Shown piece by piece: positions 36,253 to 45,968 of a DNA stretch of 64,000 nucleotides. The position numbers and the translations under genes were made by a program. Source of the DNA: JABFSM01 sp963762545 (GTDB lineage Bacteria; Gemmatimonadota; Gemmatimonadetes; Gemmatimonadales; GWC2-71-9). The stretch lies in the NCBI GenBank assembly GCA_963762545.1, contig CAVXLC010000007.1, positions 186,001 through 250,000 of the forward strand, in the 5' to 3' direction. The notes under the pieces were generated by a model, which saw nothing but the letters and a program-made list of their open reading frames with translations, was not told the DNA's origin and did not search any database. Numbering within the stretch: the first letter of the stretch is position 1; the number at the start of each line of letters is the position of its first letter.

Positions 36253-37433
36253 TCGCATCGCTGCTCGCGCAGGCGCTGGTCGTCGCCAACGCCACCATCA
36301 TCGATCCCAGCGGCAGCAAGCCGGCTACCCAGGGCACGGTCGTCGTGGAGCGCGGGCATGTCGTGGCGGTGGGCCGCACGCCGGCCATCCCCCGGGGGGC
36401 TCGAGTCGTCGACGCCCGGGGCAAGTTCCTGGTGCCGGGGCTCTGGGACATGCACGCCCACCTCGCGGCGCTGACGCCGGTGGACAGTGCCCCCGAGCGC
36501 TATGTCGGCTACGGCGTGCTGGGCGTGCGGGACATGGGCGGATTCGCCGACACCCTGTTTCCGCTTCGGGGGCGGATCCGGGCGGGAGACCGGATCGGGC
36601 CGGAGATCGTAATGGCCGGGCCGACCCTCAATGGCGAAGAGGCGGCGCCGTTCCATCGCAAGGTCGTGACCGATGCCGAGGCCCGCGCCGCGGTGCGCGA
36701 GCTCCGGGCGCTCGGCGTGGACTTCATCAAGGTGCACCGCGCCATGGGCCGGCCGGCGTTTCTCGCGGTCATCGACGAGGCCCGCCGCTCCGGCCTGACC
36801 GTGAGCGGGCACGTGCCGCTGGCGCTGAGCTGGATCGAGGCGTCGAACCTGGGCATGCGCACCATCGAGCATATCCAGACGGTGTTCGAGAACGAGCAGC
36901 CCGATCCCAAGCTGATGACCGGACAGTTCCTCCAGATCGCCGACCGCCTCGAAGGCCCTCACGGCGATTCGATCTGGGCCATCCTCAAGCGCAATCACAC
37001 TTTCTTCGACCCCACCCTGATCGGCTACGAGGCCAACCTCGACAAGGCCGGGCCCGAAGTGGCCGCGCGGCGGCGGGTGGCGTATGAGCGGATGAAGCGG
37101 ATCGCGGGACGCATCGCCCGGGCCGGGGTGCCGATCCTGGCCGGCACCGACGTGCTGGAGCGCCACGGAGACATGCTGCTGCTCGAGCTGGAACGGTTGG
37201 TGGAGATCGGTTTGACGCCGCGGCAGGCCCTCGCCGCGGCCACCACGACGGCCGCCGAAGCGGTGCTGCACCATGGCTCCGGGCGCATCGAGGTCGGCGC
37301 GCCGGCGATGTTCCTGGTGCTCGACGCCAACCCGCTCACCGATATCAGGAACCTGCGCACGCTCTCCGCGGTGGTGCTGAGCGGGCGGCTGATCGAATCC
37401 GCGGAGCTGGCCCGCTTGAGGAGTCTGCCGTAG
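36249..37433 (+). CDS. Amidohydrolase coupled to ADOP permease
   Basis: This 394-residue metal-dependent amidohydrolase is of the imidazolonepropionase-like branch. Metal ligands are His69 and His71 (DMHAHL), Lys161 (FIKVHRA), His188 (SGHVP), His208 (TIEHIQ) and an Asp in LAGTDVLE. The TTG start at 36249 overlaps the permease stop (TTGA) and has GGAGG upstream. This start gives a short hydrophobic N-terminus (MIASLLAQA), possibly a reduced signal peptide. Relatives hydrolyse dipeptides (Xaa-Pro) or amides. Coupling to the permease suggests joint action on one compound. Confidence 0.9.
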   Translation: MIASLLAQALVVANATIIDPSGSKPATQGTVVVERGHVVAVGRTPAIPRGARVVDARGKFLVPGLWDMHAHLAALTPVDSAPERYVGYGVLGVRDMGGFADTLFPLRGRIRAGDRIGPEIVMAGPTLNGEEAAPFHRKVVTDAEARAAVRELRALGVDFIKVHRAMGRPAFLAVIDEARRSGLTVSGHVPLALSWIEASNLGMRTIEHIQTVFENEQPDPKLMTGQFLQIADRLEGPHGDSIWAILKRNHTFFDPTLIGYEANLDKAGPEVAARRRVAYERMKRIAGRIARAGVPILAGTDVLERHGDMLLLELERLVEIGLTPRQALAAATTTAAEAVLHHGSGRIEVGAPAMFLVLDANPLTDIRNLRTLSAVVLSGRLIESAELARLRSLP

Positions 37434-37445
37434 TCCGCGCGGGAC

Positions 37446-39182
37446 CTATTCGGAAAAGACCTGCCGCCGGGCCTGCTCGAGCGCCCGGTCCACCTCCCGC
37501 CGGGCCGCGTCGATCTTCGCGATCGTCCCGGCCGACGCGCCTCCGATCTCCACCTCCCTGATCGCATCGAGCGCGCCCCGGTACCAGTCGGCCCAGGCGC
37601 GCAGGATCTGCAGCTCCTGGTCCCGGGTGCTCTCCCGCCGAACCGCCGCCACGCTGAGCGCCGTCTCCTTCGCGAGTCGCTCGAGCGCCGCGCGTCGCAC
37701 TTCATCGACCACGAACGCCGCGGTCGCGCTGTCCGCCGAGACCAGGGCCAGCGCCGTGGTCAGCGCGCACACGCCCACGTTCCCGAGCTCGGCGGCGCTC
37801 ACGTTGCCGATCCGGTCGCCGTCGGTATGATAGAACTGATCGGTGAAATGCCAGAGCAGGAGCCCGGGCTTTCCCGCCTCGAGGAACGGAGTGTGGTCGC
37901 TGCCGCCCTCGTAAGGGTTGGTGCCCACCACCCAGCCGGTGCCTTCGGCCTGATCGAGACAGCGATTCCGGACGAAGTCGTTGAAGTAGTGCGGCGTGAG
38001 CTGCGCCACCGTGAGCGGCGAGCCGCCCCACTCGGTGTGATGATCGTCGCCCCGGGTCCACACGGCGGACGGGTCGGGCATCTTCTCGATCAGGAAGGTG
38101 CCGCCGATCTTCTTGGTGTCCTCGCCGACCATGTCGAGCGACAGGCCCCAGCGGACCCCGGCGGCCCGCACGGAGTCCTCCTTGAGAAACCGGTCGGTCG
38201 AGCTGATCTCCTCGCCCCAGAGAAACGTGATGGTCCGCCCGGGGTCCTGACGGCCGGACCGCACCATCGCCGCGGTCACCCGCGCCATTTCGGCGAGAGT
38301 GCCGACCCCCGAAGCGTTGTCGTTGGCGCCCGGCTCCTGAATGTGGGCGCTGAACACGAAGCGTTCGGATGGTACCCGGCTGCCCCGCACCTCGGCGACC
38401 AGCGTCAGCTCCTCGGAGCGGTAGATCCGGGTCGCGAGCTCGGCCTTGACCCGGACCGGCCCCCGCGCCAGCGCCCCACGAAGCGCCTCGAGCGCGGCGT
38501 AGGAAAGCGGAATGCCCCATCCGGTGTGGGCGGAGTCGTAGGGAATGCCGGTGAACTGGATCGAGGTCCGGTTCACCTCCGGGCGGGTGTACGCCGGCAT
38601 CGCATAGGCCAGGACGCCGAGCGCGCCGCGCTTGCCCACCGCCTCGGTCCAGAGACTCCGCAGCGAGGTTTCCCCCAGCACGATCCGGCCGGTCACCTCT
38701 GCTCTCGCGAACTCCGCGGCGGTCCCCTTGCCCACATCCACCAGCTCGGCCTCCACCCCGCCGGGCGGCGTGGAGACGGAATACATTCCGAGCATGTGAC
38801 GGTTGGTGGCGTAGCGAAGGATGGGCGCGGATTGGCCCACGATGGTGAGCGAGCCATCCACCGGTTCCCAGGTGGGGGAAGCCATCGGCCGGTGCTCGAT
38901 CCGGTAGGTCAGCCGGTCCCCGGGTCGGGCCCGTTCGGCCGGCACGAAGCCCGCCGTATCGAGGATGCCCGCCACGCGGGCGATACTGGCGTTGAAGCCG
39001 GTGTTGCCCGCCACGCGCCAGTACCGTTCTACGAAGGCGGTGGTCGCGAGGGCGCGCTTCCCGGAGAACTCCGCCCGGGCTTCGGCCCGCGTCCGCGCGA
39101 GCCGGGGCGTCGACGGCCGCGTCGCCTGCGCCGCCAGCGGGGCGGGGATGCCCAGCAGGAGTGCCGCGGCCGCAAGCCGCAT
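37446..39182 (-). CDS. Secreted M28 family zinc peptidase
   Basis: This 578-residue protein has a signal peptide (MRLAAAALLLGIPAPLAAQ), a PA-domain-like insert (RIVLGETSLRSL) and an M28 catalytic domain. Zinc-site motifs are FSAHIQEPGANDNASG (His, Asp), LWGEEISS (Glu pair) and GGSDHTPFLEAGKPG (His). The family removes N-terminal amino acids or C-terminal glutamate. It is the last gene of a leftward trio with two Tat-exported glycosidase-like proteins, 5 bp after GH127, suggesting a periplasmic scavenging set for glycoproteins or plant wall material. Confidence 0.9.
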   Translation of the reverse strand: MRLAAAALLLGIPAPLAAQATRPSTPRLARTRAEARAEFSGKRALATTAFVERYWRVAGNTGFNASIARVAGILDTAGFVPAERARPGDRLTYRIEHRPMASPTWEPVDGSLTIVGQSAPILRYATNRHMLGMYSVSTPPGGVEAELVDVGKGTAAEFARAEVTGRIVLGETSLRSLWTEAVGKRGALGVLAYAMPAYTRPEVNRTSIQFTGIPYDSAHTGWGIPLSYAALEALRGALARGPVRVKAELATRIYRSEELTLVAEVRGSRVPSERFVFSAHIQEPGANDNASGVGTLAEMARVTAAMVRSGRQDPGRTITFLWGEEISSTDRFLKEDSVRAAGVRWGLSLDMVGEDTKKIGGTFLIEKMPDPSAVWTRGDDHHTEWGGSPLTVAQLTPHYFNDFVRNRCLDQAEGTGWVVGTNPYEGGSDHTPFLEAGKPGLLLWHFTDQFYHTDGDRIGNVSAAELGNVGVCALTTALALVSADSATAAFVVDEVRRAALERLAKETALSVAAVRRESTRDQELQILRAWADWYRGALDAIREVEIGGASAGTIAKIDAARREVDRALEQARRQVFSE

Positions 39183-39187
39183 CCGGG

Positions 39188-41059
39188 TCAGGCCGTCACC
39201 TTCCAGTACACCGCGTAGCGCTCATCGAACAGGCGGTTGAACGGCACCAGGGTCACATCCCGGGCCTGACCCGTGGTCTGGAATTCGCCCGGCCGGCTCC
39301 CCGGCTTGATCCAGGTGGACAGGTCGTCGCCCGGCGCCTTGAACGCGGGCGCGGGCACCGGCTCGAGCGGATAATTGGGCACCGTGCGCGGCTTGGTGGG
39401 CTCCGCGCGCAGTGTGGCGGGGGTCAGCCCGTCGGTGCCCAGCTTGCCGGCCAGCACCAGGGGGCCGTACATGAACGCCTGGATCGACGGGTCGTCCGGC
39501 ATCGGATGCGCATGCAGGCTCATCGGCAGCCTGACCGACAGCCGATCGCCGTCCTTCCAGGTGCGGTCCAGGACGTAGTAGCCGCCCGGCGCGGCGAATC
39601 CCTCGAGGGCCCGTCCGTTGAGCGTCGCTCCGTTGGCGCCGGTGGCCCAGGAGGGCACCCGGACCCGCAGCGCAAAGGCCGCGGGCTTCGGTGTCCGGAT
39701 GGTGATCGCGGTGCCTTCCTCCGAGGGGAACCGGGTGTCCTGCGTCACCGTGACGCCCCGCTCCTGCCAATCGAGCTCCGAGGCGGCGAACAGATTCACG
39801 AAGAGCCCGCGATCGTCATGGAAATAGATGCTGTCCCCGAGCTTGGCGAACGCCTCGCTCATGGAGCCGGTGCAGCACCAGTAGTCCTGCGTGGGCGTGC
39901 CGAACAGCTTCCACAACCCCGGCCCCAGCGAGACGTAGTAGAGCTTGTTCCCGTCCGCGGGATGCTGGCTTCCGACGATACCGTTCCAGAGCGCCCGCTC
40001 GTAGTAGTCCGCGCACGCCGGATCGGCGGTCCAGCCGAAGACGTGCCGGGTGAGCTTCATCATGTTGTAGGTGACGCAATCCTCCTGGGTATAGCCGCTC
40101 AGCTGGGTCGACAGGATGTTGGGCTCCGATTGCCATCCCTCCCCGTTGCTGGTCCCGCCGGTGGCGTAGGCCCGTGCCGTGGTCACCTCGCGCCAGAAGT
40201 ACTCGGCGATCCGCCGGTACCGGGGATCTCCCGTCAGCTCGTACCGCCGCGCCGCGCCGATGATCTTGGGAATCAGGGTGTTGGCGTGGAGGCCTTTGAG
40301 CTGGTCCACGCCCTGGGCGAGCGGCGCGAAGACCCGCTCGTGATCGAACCGCCGGGCGGTGCCCCGGAGTCCCGGGTCCTGCGCCACGACCGACAGATTG
40401 TAGAGCACCTCGTTCATCCCGCCGTACTCCCGCTCCAGCACCCGGGCCATCTCGTAATCGCCCAGTGGCTGGGTCCATCGCGTGGTCCACCGGGCCATGC
40501 CCTTGACCAGGTCGAGCGCCTGGCCGCTTCCGGCGAGCGAGTGCATATCCAGCAGGCCGGCCATGATCTTGTGGTAGGTATAGAACGGCGCCCAGACCGG
40601 CTGGTCGGCCCGCAGGCGGTCGAAGAACTCTTCCGGAAACGCGCTCAGATACCCGTTGGGCTGCTGGCACCGGGCCAGCTCCGCGACGATCCGCTCGCCG
40701 CGCGTCTTGAGCTCCCCGTCCCCCTGCGCCGCCCTGAGCGCGCACGCCGAGAGATAGTGCCCGGTGTAGTGGCCCCGCAGCTCGTTGACCGGCGCCTCCC
40801 ACCCCCCCAGGGGCTCGGCGCTCGACGGCAGGCCGGCCTGGAGGCGGAAGGTGTGGAGGAGCCGGTCCGGGTCCTGCCCCAGCAGGAACCGGCGGTTGAT
40901 CTCCATCTCATCGTAGAGTGGACCGGGCAGCAGCCGGATCCGGGAGAGATCGAACGGCACGGCCCGTGGCGTGGCCGGCGAGACCGAACCCAACCATCGG
41001 CGCGAGAGCGGCAGCAGACCGGCCGCGGCGGACAGCGTCACGAAATCTCTTCGCTTCAT
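39188..41059 (-). CDS. Tat-exported GH127 family glycoside hydrolase
   Basis: This 623-residue protein has a twin-arginine signal (MKRRDFVTLSAAAG) and the DUF1680/GH127 fold: an alpha/alpha barrel with GHYTGHYLSACALRA, ENCVTYNMMK-like CVTYNMMKLTRH, and the Cys-rich active site DYWCCTGSMSEAF. GH127 enzymes are mostly beta-L-arabinofuranosidases with a catalytic Cys and zinc. The ATG start overlaps the stop of the preceding TIM-barrel glycosidase gene by 4 bp. It probably trims arabinose-containing glycans in the periplasm. Exact specificity is unknown. Confidence 0.92.
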   Translation of the reverse strand: MKRRDFVTLSAAAGLLPLSRRWLGSVSPATPRAVPFDLSRIRLLPGPLYDEMEINRRFLLGQDPDRLLHTFRLQAGLPSSAEPLGGWEAPVNELRGHYTGHYLSACALRAAQGDGELKTRGERIVAELARCQQPNGYLSAFPEEFFDRLRADQPVWAPFYTYHKIMAGLLDMHSLAGSGQALDLVKGMARWTTRWTQPLGDYEMARVLEREYGGMNEVLYNLSVVAQDPGLRGTARRFDHERVFAPLAQGVDQLKGLHANTLIPKIIGAARRYELTGDPRYRRIAEYFWREVTTARAYATGGTSNGEGWQSEPNILSTQLSGYTQEDCVTYNMMKLTRHVFGWTADPACADYYERALWNGIVGSQHPADGNKLYYVSLGPGLWKLFGTPTQDYWCCTGSMSEAFAKLGDSIYFHDDRGLFVNLFAASELDWQERGVTVTQDTRFPSEEGTAITIRTPKPAAFALRVRVPSWATGANGATLNGRALEGFAAPGGYYVLDRTWKDGDRLSVRLPMSLHAHPMPDDPSIQAFMYGPLVLAGKLGTDGLTPATLRAEPTKPRTVPNYPLEPVPAPAFKAPGDDLSTWIKPGSRPGEFQTTGQARDVTLVPFNRLFDERYAVYWKVTA

Positions 41060-42840
41060 GGAATCCCTCCCAGCTCCTTGGCCCTGGCGATGGCCGCGGC
41101 CAGCGTGTCCTGGTGCTTCGTGAACGTGTCATCGACCACGCTGATGGTCGGAATCGGCCCCGGCGACATGGACAGCGTTTGGGGGTTGAACCGGCCGAAC
41201 CCCGACTCGTGCACCCCGCTGCTCCCCCGCCCCGGCGCCGGGTGGCTCAAGTGGGAAAAGAATCGTGAATGCTTCATCCCCGGCTTCGAATAGACGTGGA
41301 ACAGCGGCAGAAACTCCATCAGGGCGTCGTAGGGAAATTCTCCGCAGGCCAGCACCCCGGGAAACCGGGTCCGGAGATCCGCTACCATCCGGCGGGTTCC
41401 CTCGTGCATGTCGGCCTTCTGATTGTTGATCCAGCCGCCGGAAATATCAAGGAAATAGGCGTCCGCACCGTAGCGCTGGATCACGTCGGCGATCCGGTCG
41501 GTGAGCCATCGCCGCCAGGATGCGACGCCCAGATTCATGTATGCGACCCAGCCCTCCTGGTGGCGGTCGTTGTCCCAGTCCACCCAGTCGAGGTCGAACT
41601 GGTTGCCGTCGATCCGCTGGGTGACGGCATCCGCGAACTGTGCGAATTCCGGATGCCGCTTGTTCGCGGTGTTCATCCCGAACATCGGCATGAACTTGAA
41701 TCCGAGGGACTGGCCCTCGCCGATCAGCCGCGTGAGCCCCGCCTCCCCTCCCATTCGCTGGTCGGCCTGGTACAGCGGATAGTTCCAGTAGTAGCGGCCG
41801 TCCCACGCCGGCAGGAAGACCAGGACCCGGTCCGCGGGAATCCGGGAGGCCGTCCAGCGGAGAATGTCCAGCATCCGGGCAAAGTCGTTGAAAACGAACC
41901 CGGTGTAGTGCGCACCGTGCAGGGACAGCACCAGCGCCGTCTTGCGAAGCCAGTCGGGAGCGTCGGCTCGGGTCTCCCAGGCCGGCAGACGGTAGGCTCG
42001 CTCGAGATGGGCATAGTGCCGCTCGGTGGCCGCGTCGAGCGTCCCGCTCTTCGCGAGCCGCCACGCCGGCAGCTGGAGGCGCCGCTGATCCAGCCAGCCC
42101 TCGGCCTCGAAGACCGCCTCGGCCCGGTAGCCGTTCTCCCCCGGCTGCAGGAAGAATCGCTTGGCCCGGACCTTGTCGTCGAGCGACGAGAGCGACCAGA
42201 CCTCCTGGTCGCCGCTCACCACTGCAACGTACGGGGTGCCCAATCCGCCGGCCGTGTTACCACCGAACAGATCGCCGGCGCCGAAGGGATATCCGAAGAG
42301 CAGCTCGTCGTCACGGGGGTCGAAGGCGGGATTGCCCGCCGCGGAGATCCTCCCCCGGGGGAGACCCCGAATCACCGTGCTGATACTCTTGATCGGCTGG
42401 TCCATCTCCGCCTCGGCATCCCACTCGATGGTGTCCTCGCTCCGCCGGAACCGGGCGGTCACTCGGCCGGATGCCCGCTGCTGGCCGCCCGCCCACACCA
42501 GGCCGCGCGCGGTCAGCGTCAGGCGATCCGCCGTGCCCTCGGCCTCCATCTGGCTCAGATCGAGTCCATAGACGTTCTCCCGGGTGAACACCAGGAAGCC
42601 GAATCGAAAACCGCCGAATTCGACCGACGGCTCGGGGAAATCGAAACTGAACTTCTGGAAGGCGCGGCCCCGGCCGGGGACGAACACCTCGGACGTGGAT
42701 ACCAGCGGAAGAATCGAGCGGCGCGCCGCCCCGGCGGCGGACCCGAGCGGCGCGCCGGGTGGGATCAGGCCGGAAGCGCCGGTCATGCCGGCGGCACCGA
42801 CGGCCTTGAGCCAGTCGCGGCGGGAGAAGTCGTCGGCCAT
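41056..42840 (-). CDS. Tat-exported putative glycoside hydrolase (clan D-like TIM barrel)
   Basis: This 594-residue protein has a twin-arginine signal (SRRDWLKAVGAAG), an N-terminal beta-sandwich region of about 280 residues, and a TIM-barrel domain with FNDFARMLDILRW, PAWDGRYYWNYPLYQ, FDLDWVDWDND and DAYFLDISGGWIN. The FLDISGG Asp is a candidate nucleophile as in alpha-galactosidase-like families. I cannot assign a CAZy family; DUF6259-like is my best guess. It is coupled to GH127 by a 4-bp overlap. It starts 113 bp from the divergent PadR gene. Confidence 0.78.
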   Translation of the reverse strand: MADDFSRRDWLKAVGAAGMTGASGLIPPGAPLGSAAGAARRSILPLVSTSEVFVPGRGRAFQKFSFDFPEPSVEFGGFRFGFLVFTRENVYGLDLSQMEAEGTADRLTLTARGLVWAGGQQRASGRVTARFRRSEDTIEWDAEAEMDQPIKSISTVIRGLPRGRISAAGNPAFDPRDDELLFGYPFGAGDLFGGNTAGGLGTPYVAVVSGDQEVWSLSSLDDKVRAKRFFLQPGENGYRAEAVFEAEGWLDQRRLQLPAWRLAKSGTLDAATERHYAHLERAYRLPAWETRADAPDWLRKTALVLSLHGAHYTGFVFNDFARMLDILRWTASRIPADRVLVFLPAWDGRYYWNYPLYQADQRMGGEAGLTRLIGEGQSLGFKFMPMFGMNTANKRHPEFAQFADAVTQRIDGNQFDLDWVDWDNDRHQEGWVAYMNLGVASWRRWLTDRIADVIQRYGADAYFLDISGGWINNQKADMHEGTRRMVADLRTRFPGVLACGEFPYDALMEFLPLFHVYSKPGMKHSRFFSHLSHPAPGRGSSGVHESGFGRFNPQTLSMSPGPIPTISVVDDTFTKHQDTLAAAIARAKELGGIP

Positions 42841-42910
42841 CGGGCGGCCCGGAGAGGGGAAGCTGTAGCATACCGTGCCCGCGGGATGATCGCCATTTGC
42901 GCCTTTCCCA

Positions 42911-42957
42911 TTGACATTTTAGGGGACCGGCGGAATCTTTCCATAAGATCATTATGG
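42911..42957 (+). promoter_or_regulatory. Promoter with PadR-type operator palindrome (copy 2)
   Basis: A perfect -35 TTGACA (42911-42916) is followed by the palindrome CCATAAGATCATTATGG (42941-42957), with 6-bp arms and a 5-bp centre. It has the same layout as the copy before the other PadR gene. No good -10 hexamer is visible (AATCTT at 17-bp spacing). The palindrome covers the first possible ATG of PadR (42954), favouring a start a few codons later. Confidence 0.6.
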
Positions 42958-43301
42958 GAATGGCCATGACCGCGTCGCTCGATCTGCTCCAGGGAACGCT
43001 CGATCTCCTCGTACTCAAGGCCCTCTCCTGGGGCCCGGCGCATGGATACGCGGCGTCCACCTGGATCGCCCAGCGCTCCGGCGAGGAGTTCCTGGTGGAG
43101 GAGGGGGCCTTGTATCCCGCGCTCCACCGGCTGGAACGGCGGGGCTGGGTCGAATCGGAATGGGGGCTGTCCGAGAACAACCGGAAGGCCAAGTACTATC
43201 GCCTGACTCCGAAGGGGCGGATCCAGCTCAAGGCCGAGGTGTCCCTCTGGGGGCGGTATGTCAACGCGGTGGGTCGGGTGCTCGGCACCGCGGAAAGGTA
43301 A
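42954..43301 (+). CDS. PadR family transcriptional regulator
   Basis: This winged-helix repressor has up to 115 residues: LLQGTLDLLVLKALSWGPAHGYAA, VEEGALYPALHRLERRGWVESEW and KAKYYRLTPKGRIQL. In-frame ATGs lie at 42954, 42960 and 42966. The last has GGGA at 6-nt spacing and avoids the operator palindrome, so it may be the true start. It is a close paralogue of the other PadR gene and precedes an ADOP permease by 9 bp. Likely autoregulated through CCATAA-N5-TTATGG. Confidence 0.93.
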   Translation: MGMAMTASLDLLQGTLDLLVLKALSWGPAHGYAASTWIAQRSGEEFLVEEGALYPALHRLERRGWVESEWGLSENNRKAKYYRLTPKGRIQLKAEVSLWGRYVNAVGRVLGTAER

Positions 43302-43310
43302 GGATCGGGC

Positions 43311-45968
43311 ATGACCGTTTTTCGTTCGCTGTTCAGGCTCATCGGGCGGGAGCCCGCGCCCGCGGAGGATGTCGCGACGGAGTTCGAGGCTCATCTCGCT
43401 TTGAAGGCGGACGCCCTGGCCCGAAGCGGCCTCTCGCCCGAGGACGCCCGCCGCGAGGCCGAGAAGCGGTTCGGCCCGCTGTCGCGCTATGCCGCCGAGT
43501 GCCGGGATATCGATCTCGCCGAACGAAAGGAGCGCCGCCGCCGCGAATGGTGGGCCGGTGCGCTGCAGGACCTGCGGCAGGCCGGCCGCGCTCTGCGCCG
43601 CGCTCCCGGTTTCACGATCACGGCGGTGCTGGTCCTGGCGCTCGGCATCGGACTCAACGCCACGGTGTTCTCGGTGCTGCGCGGGGTCGTGCTCAAGCCC
43701 CTGCCCTATCCGGATCCAGCCGCGCTGGTCAAGGTCTACTCCAGCAATCCCAAGGACGGGTGGCCGCTCTTTTCCGTGTCGCCGGCCGATTTCTACGACT
43801 GGTCTCGCGAGAGCAAGGCCTTTCGCTCGATGATGGCCTGGGACGCGTACCACGCGGCGGCCACCGGCATGGGTCCCGCCGAGCAAGTGCCCGTGGTCGC
43901 CGTGACCAGCGGATTCCAGGCGGTGACCGGCGTGGCGCCGATGATGGGCCGCGGCTTTGCCGTCCCCGAATTCGACGCCGGGGCGCCGCTGGTGGCGCTC
44001 CTCTCCTATGACACCTGGGTCCACCAGTTCGGCCGCGATGCAGCGGTGCTCGGCAAGCGCTGGATCCTGGACGGCGAGAGCTATGAGATCGTCGGCGTGA
44101 TGCCGAAGGGATTCGAATTCCCGATCGGGCAGACCTCGGCGTGGGTCCCTTTTCACACCCCCAAGGACTATGCCTCCCAGCGAGGCGGGCACTATCTCGA
44201 TGTGGCCGGCCGGCTGGCCGGCGGCGCCACGGCGACCGGCGCCAAGAGCGAACTGGTCACCCTCGCCGCGCGGATCGCGAAGGAGTTTCCCAAGTCCAGC
44301 GCCAACTGGACCGTCGACACGCGGCCCCTGCACGAAGATGTGGTGGAAGACGCCCGCCCCACCCTCATCCTCCTGATGACCGGAGTTGGCCTGCTCCTGA
44401 TTCTCGCCTGCGCGAACGTCGCCAATCTGGTGCTGGTCCGCGCGATCGGTCGCAGCGGCGAGGTGGCCCTGCGGAGCGCGCTGGGCGCCGGACGGGGTCG
44501 GCTGCTGTGGCACGGCGCCAGTGAGGTGCTACTGCTGGTGGGGATCGGTGCCCTGGGCGCGATTCCGGTGGCAGTATTCGGCACCGCCATGATCCGCCGA
44601 TTCGCCCCCGACGGCGTGCCCCGCATCGAGACGGTCCGCCTCGATGCCCCGTCGCTGCTCTTTACGCTGGGCGTCACCGCGCTCGCGGCGTTCCTGGTGA
44701 GCCTGGCGCCAGCCCGCCGGATCGGCCGGGTCGACCTGCGCACCGCGCTGTCCGGCGGAAGCCGCAGCGTGGGCACCCGGCGTGGCTTGCACCGCTGGCT
44801 GGTGGCCCTGGAAACCGCCGTGGCGCTGGCCCTCCTGGCGCTGGCCGGCGTGCTGGTGAAGAGCAAGGTCCGGCTCGAGCAGGTCAATCCCGGCTTCGAT
44901 CCCGGCTCGACGCTGACCGCGAGCGTCTCGTTGCCTGACAAGACCTACGACAAGAGCGAACAGATCGTGCAGTTCCAGAACGAGCTGCTCCGGCGCCTGA
45001 AGGAAATGAACGGAGTCACGTCCGCGGCCCTGGTCTTCGGCCTTCCACTGACCGGGTTCGGCTACAGCTCGAGCTTTACCATCGACAGCGTGCCGGTGCC
45101 GGACGGGGTCAGCCAGTCCGCCCAGCTCCGCCTCGCCTCCAGCGATTATTTCGCCACCCAGCGCATCCCGGTTGTCGCCGGCCGGGGCTTCACGGCGGAC
45201 GATCGGCGCGGAAGCCGGCCGGTGGTAGTGATCAGCGCCGCCGCGGCGAAGAAGTTCTGGCCCGACGGGAAGTACCTGGGACGGTTTCTCCGGGTGTCGG
45301 CGCAGCCGGGCCCCGATGACGATCGCCCCCAGGGATACGTCATCGGCGTGGTGGGTGACGTGCGGGAGCGCGGCCTCGACCAGGAGCCGCGGGCGATCAT
45401 CTACGGCAACACCGAGATGGTCCCCGAGAACTATCTGACCATCGTGCTGCGGACCAGCGTGACCCCGCTCTCGCTGGTCCCGGAGGTTCGGCGGGCCATC
45501 GCCGCGATGGACCCCGATCTCCCGCTCAGCGAAGTGCAGACCATGGAGTCCGTGGTGCGTCAGGCCACCGCGTCCCAGAGGTTCCGGGCCTGGATCATGG
45601 GTTTCTTCGCGCTGCTCGCGGCGGCGCTGGCGGGCCTCGGTGTGTACGGGGTGATCTCCCACATCGTGGCGCAGCGCACCCGGGAGATGGGGCTCCGGCG
45701 CGCGCTTGGCGCCAGCGATCGCCAGGTGGTGGCCGAGGTGGTGCGCTCCGGCATGCGGGACGCGGTGCTGGGTGCGGCGTGCGGGCTCGGCGCCGGCTGG
45801 CTCATCGCGCGCAGCCTGTCCAGGCTCCTCTACCAGGTGGCTCCGGCGGACCCCGCCGTGCTGGGACTTTCCGCGGCGCTGTTCCTGGGCGTGGCGCTCA
45901 CCGCCTGCTGGATTCCGGCGCGGCGGGCCACTCACGCCGATCCGGTCGTCGTGCTCCGGGGCGAGTGA
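43311..45968 (+). CDS. ADOP-type ABC permease (MacB/FtsX, two permease repeats)
   Basis: This 885-residue protein has the ADOP N-terminal cytoplasmic domain (about 1-80, DVATEFEAHLALKADALARSG... AEKRFGPLSRYA), then two MacB-domain/FtsX units with about eight membrane helices. No ATPase is encoded nearby. The ATG follows AAGGA at good spacing. The stop overlaps the start of a beta-lactamase-fold lipoprotein (GTGA), mirroring the permease-amidohydrolase coupling at 36249. Transport substrate unknown. Confidence 0.93.
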   Translation: MTVFRSLFRLIGREPAPAEDVATEFEAHLALKADALARSGLSPEDARREAEKRFGPLSRYAAECRDIDLAERKERRRREWWAGALQDLRQAGRALRRAPGFTITAVLVLALGIGLNATVFSVLRGVVLKPLPYPDPAALVKVYSSNPKDGWPLFSVSPADFYDWSRESKAFRSMMAWDAYHAAATGMGPAEQVPVVAVTSGFQAVTGVAPMMGRGFAVPEFDAGAPLVALLSYDTWVHQFGRDAAVLGKRWILDGESYEIVGVMPKGFEFPIGQTSAWVPFHTPKDYASQRGGHYLDVAGRLAGGATATGAKSELVTLAARIAKEFPKSSANWTVDTRPLHEDVVEDARPTLILLMTGVGLLLILACANVANLVLVRAIGRSGEVALRSALGAGRGRLLWHGASEVLLLVGIGALGAIPVAVFGTAMIRRFAPDGVPRIETVRLDAPSLLFTLGVTALAAFLVSLAPARRIGRVDLRTALSGGSRSVGTRRGLHRWLVALETAVALALLALAGVLVKSKVRLEQVNPGFDPGSTLTASVSLPDKTYDKSEQIVQFQNELLRRLKEMNGVTSAALVFGLPLTGFGYSSSFTIDSVPVPDGVSQSAQLRLASSDYFATQRIPVVAGRGFTADDRRGSRPVVVISAAAAKKFWPDGKYLGRFLRVSAQPGPDDDRPQGYVIGVVGDVRERGLDQEPRAIIYGNTEMVPENYLTIVLRTSVTPLSLVPEVRRAIAAMDPDLPLSEVQTMESVVRQATASQRFRAWIMGFFALLAAALAGLGVYGVISHIVAQRTREMGLRRALGASDRQVVAEVVRSGMRDAVLGAACGLGAGWLIARSLSRLLYQVAPADPAVLGLSAALFLGVALTACWIPARRATHADPVVVLRGE

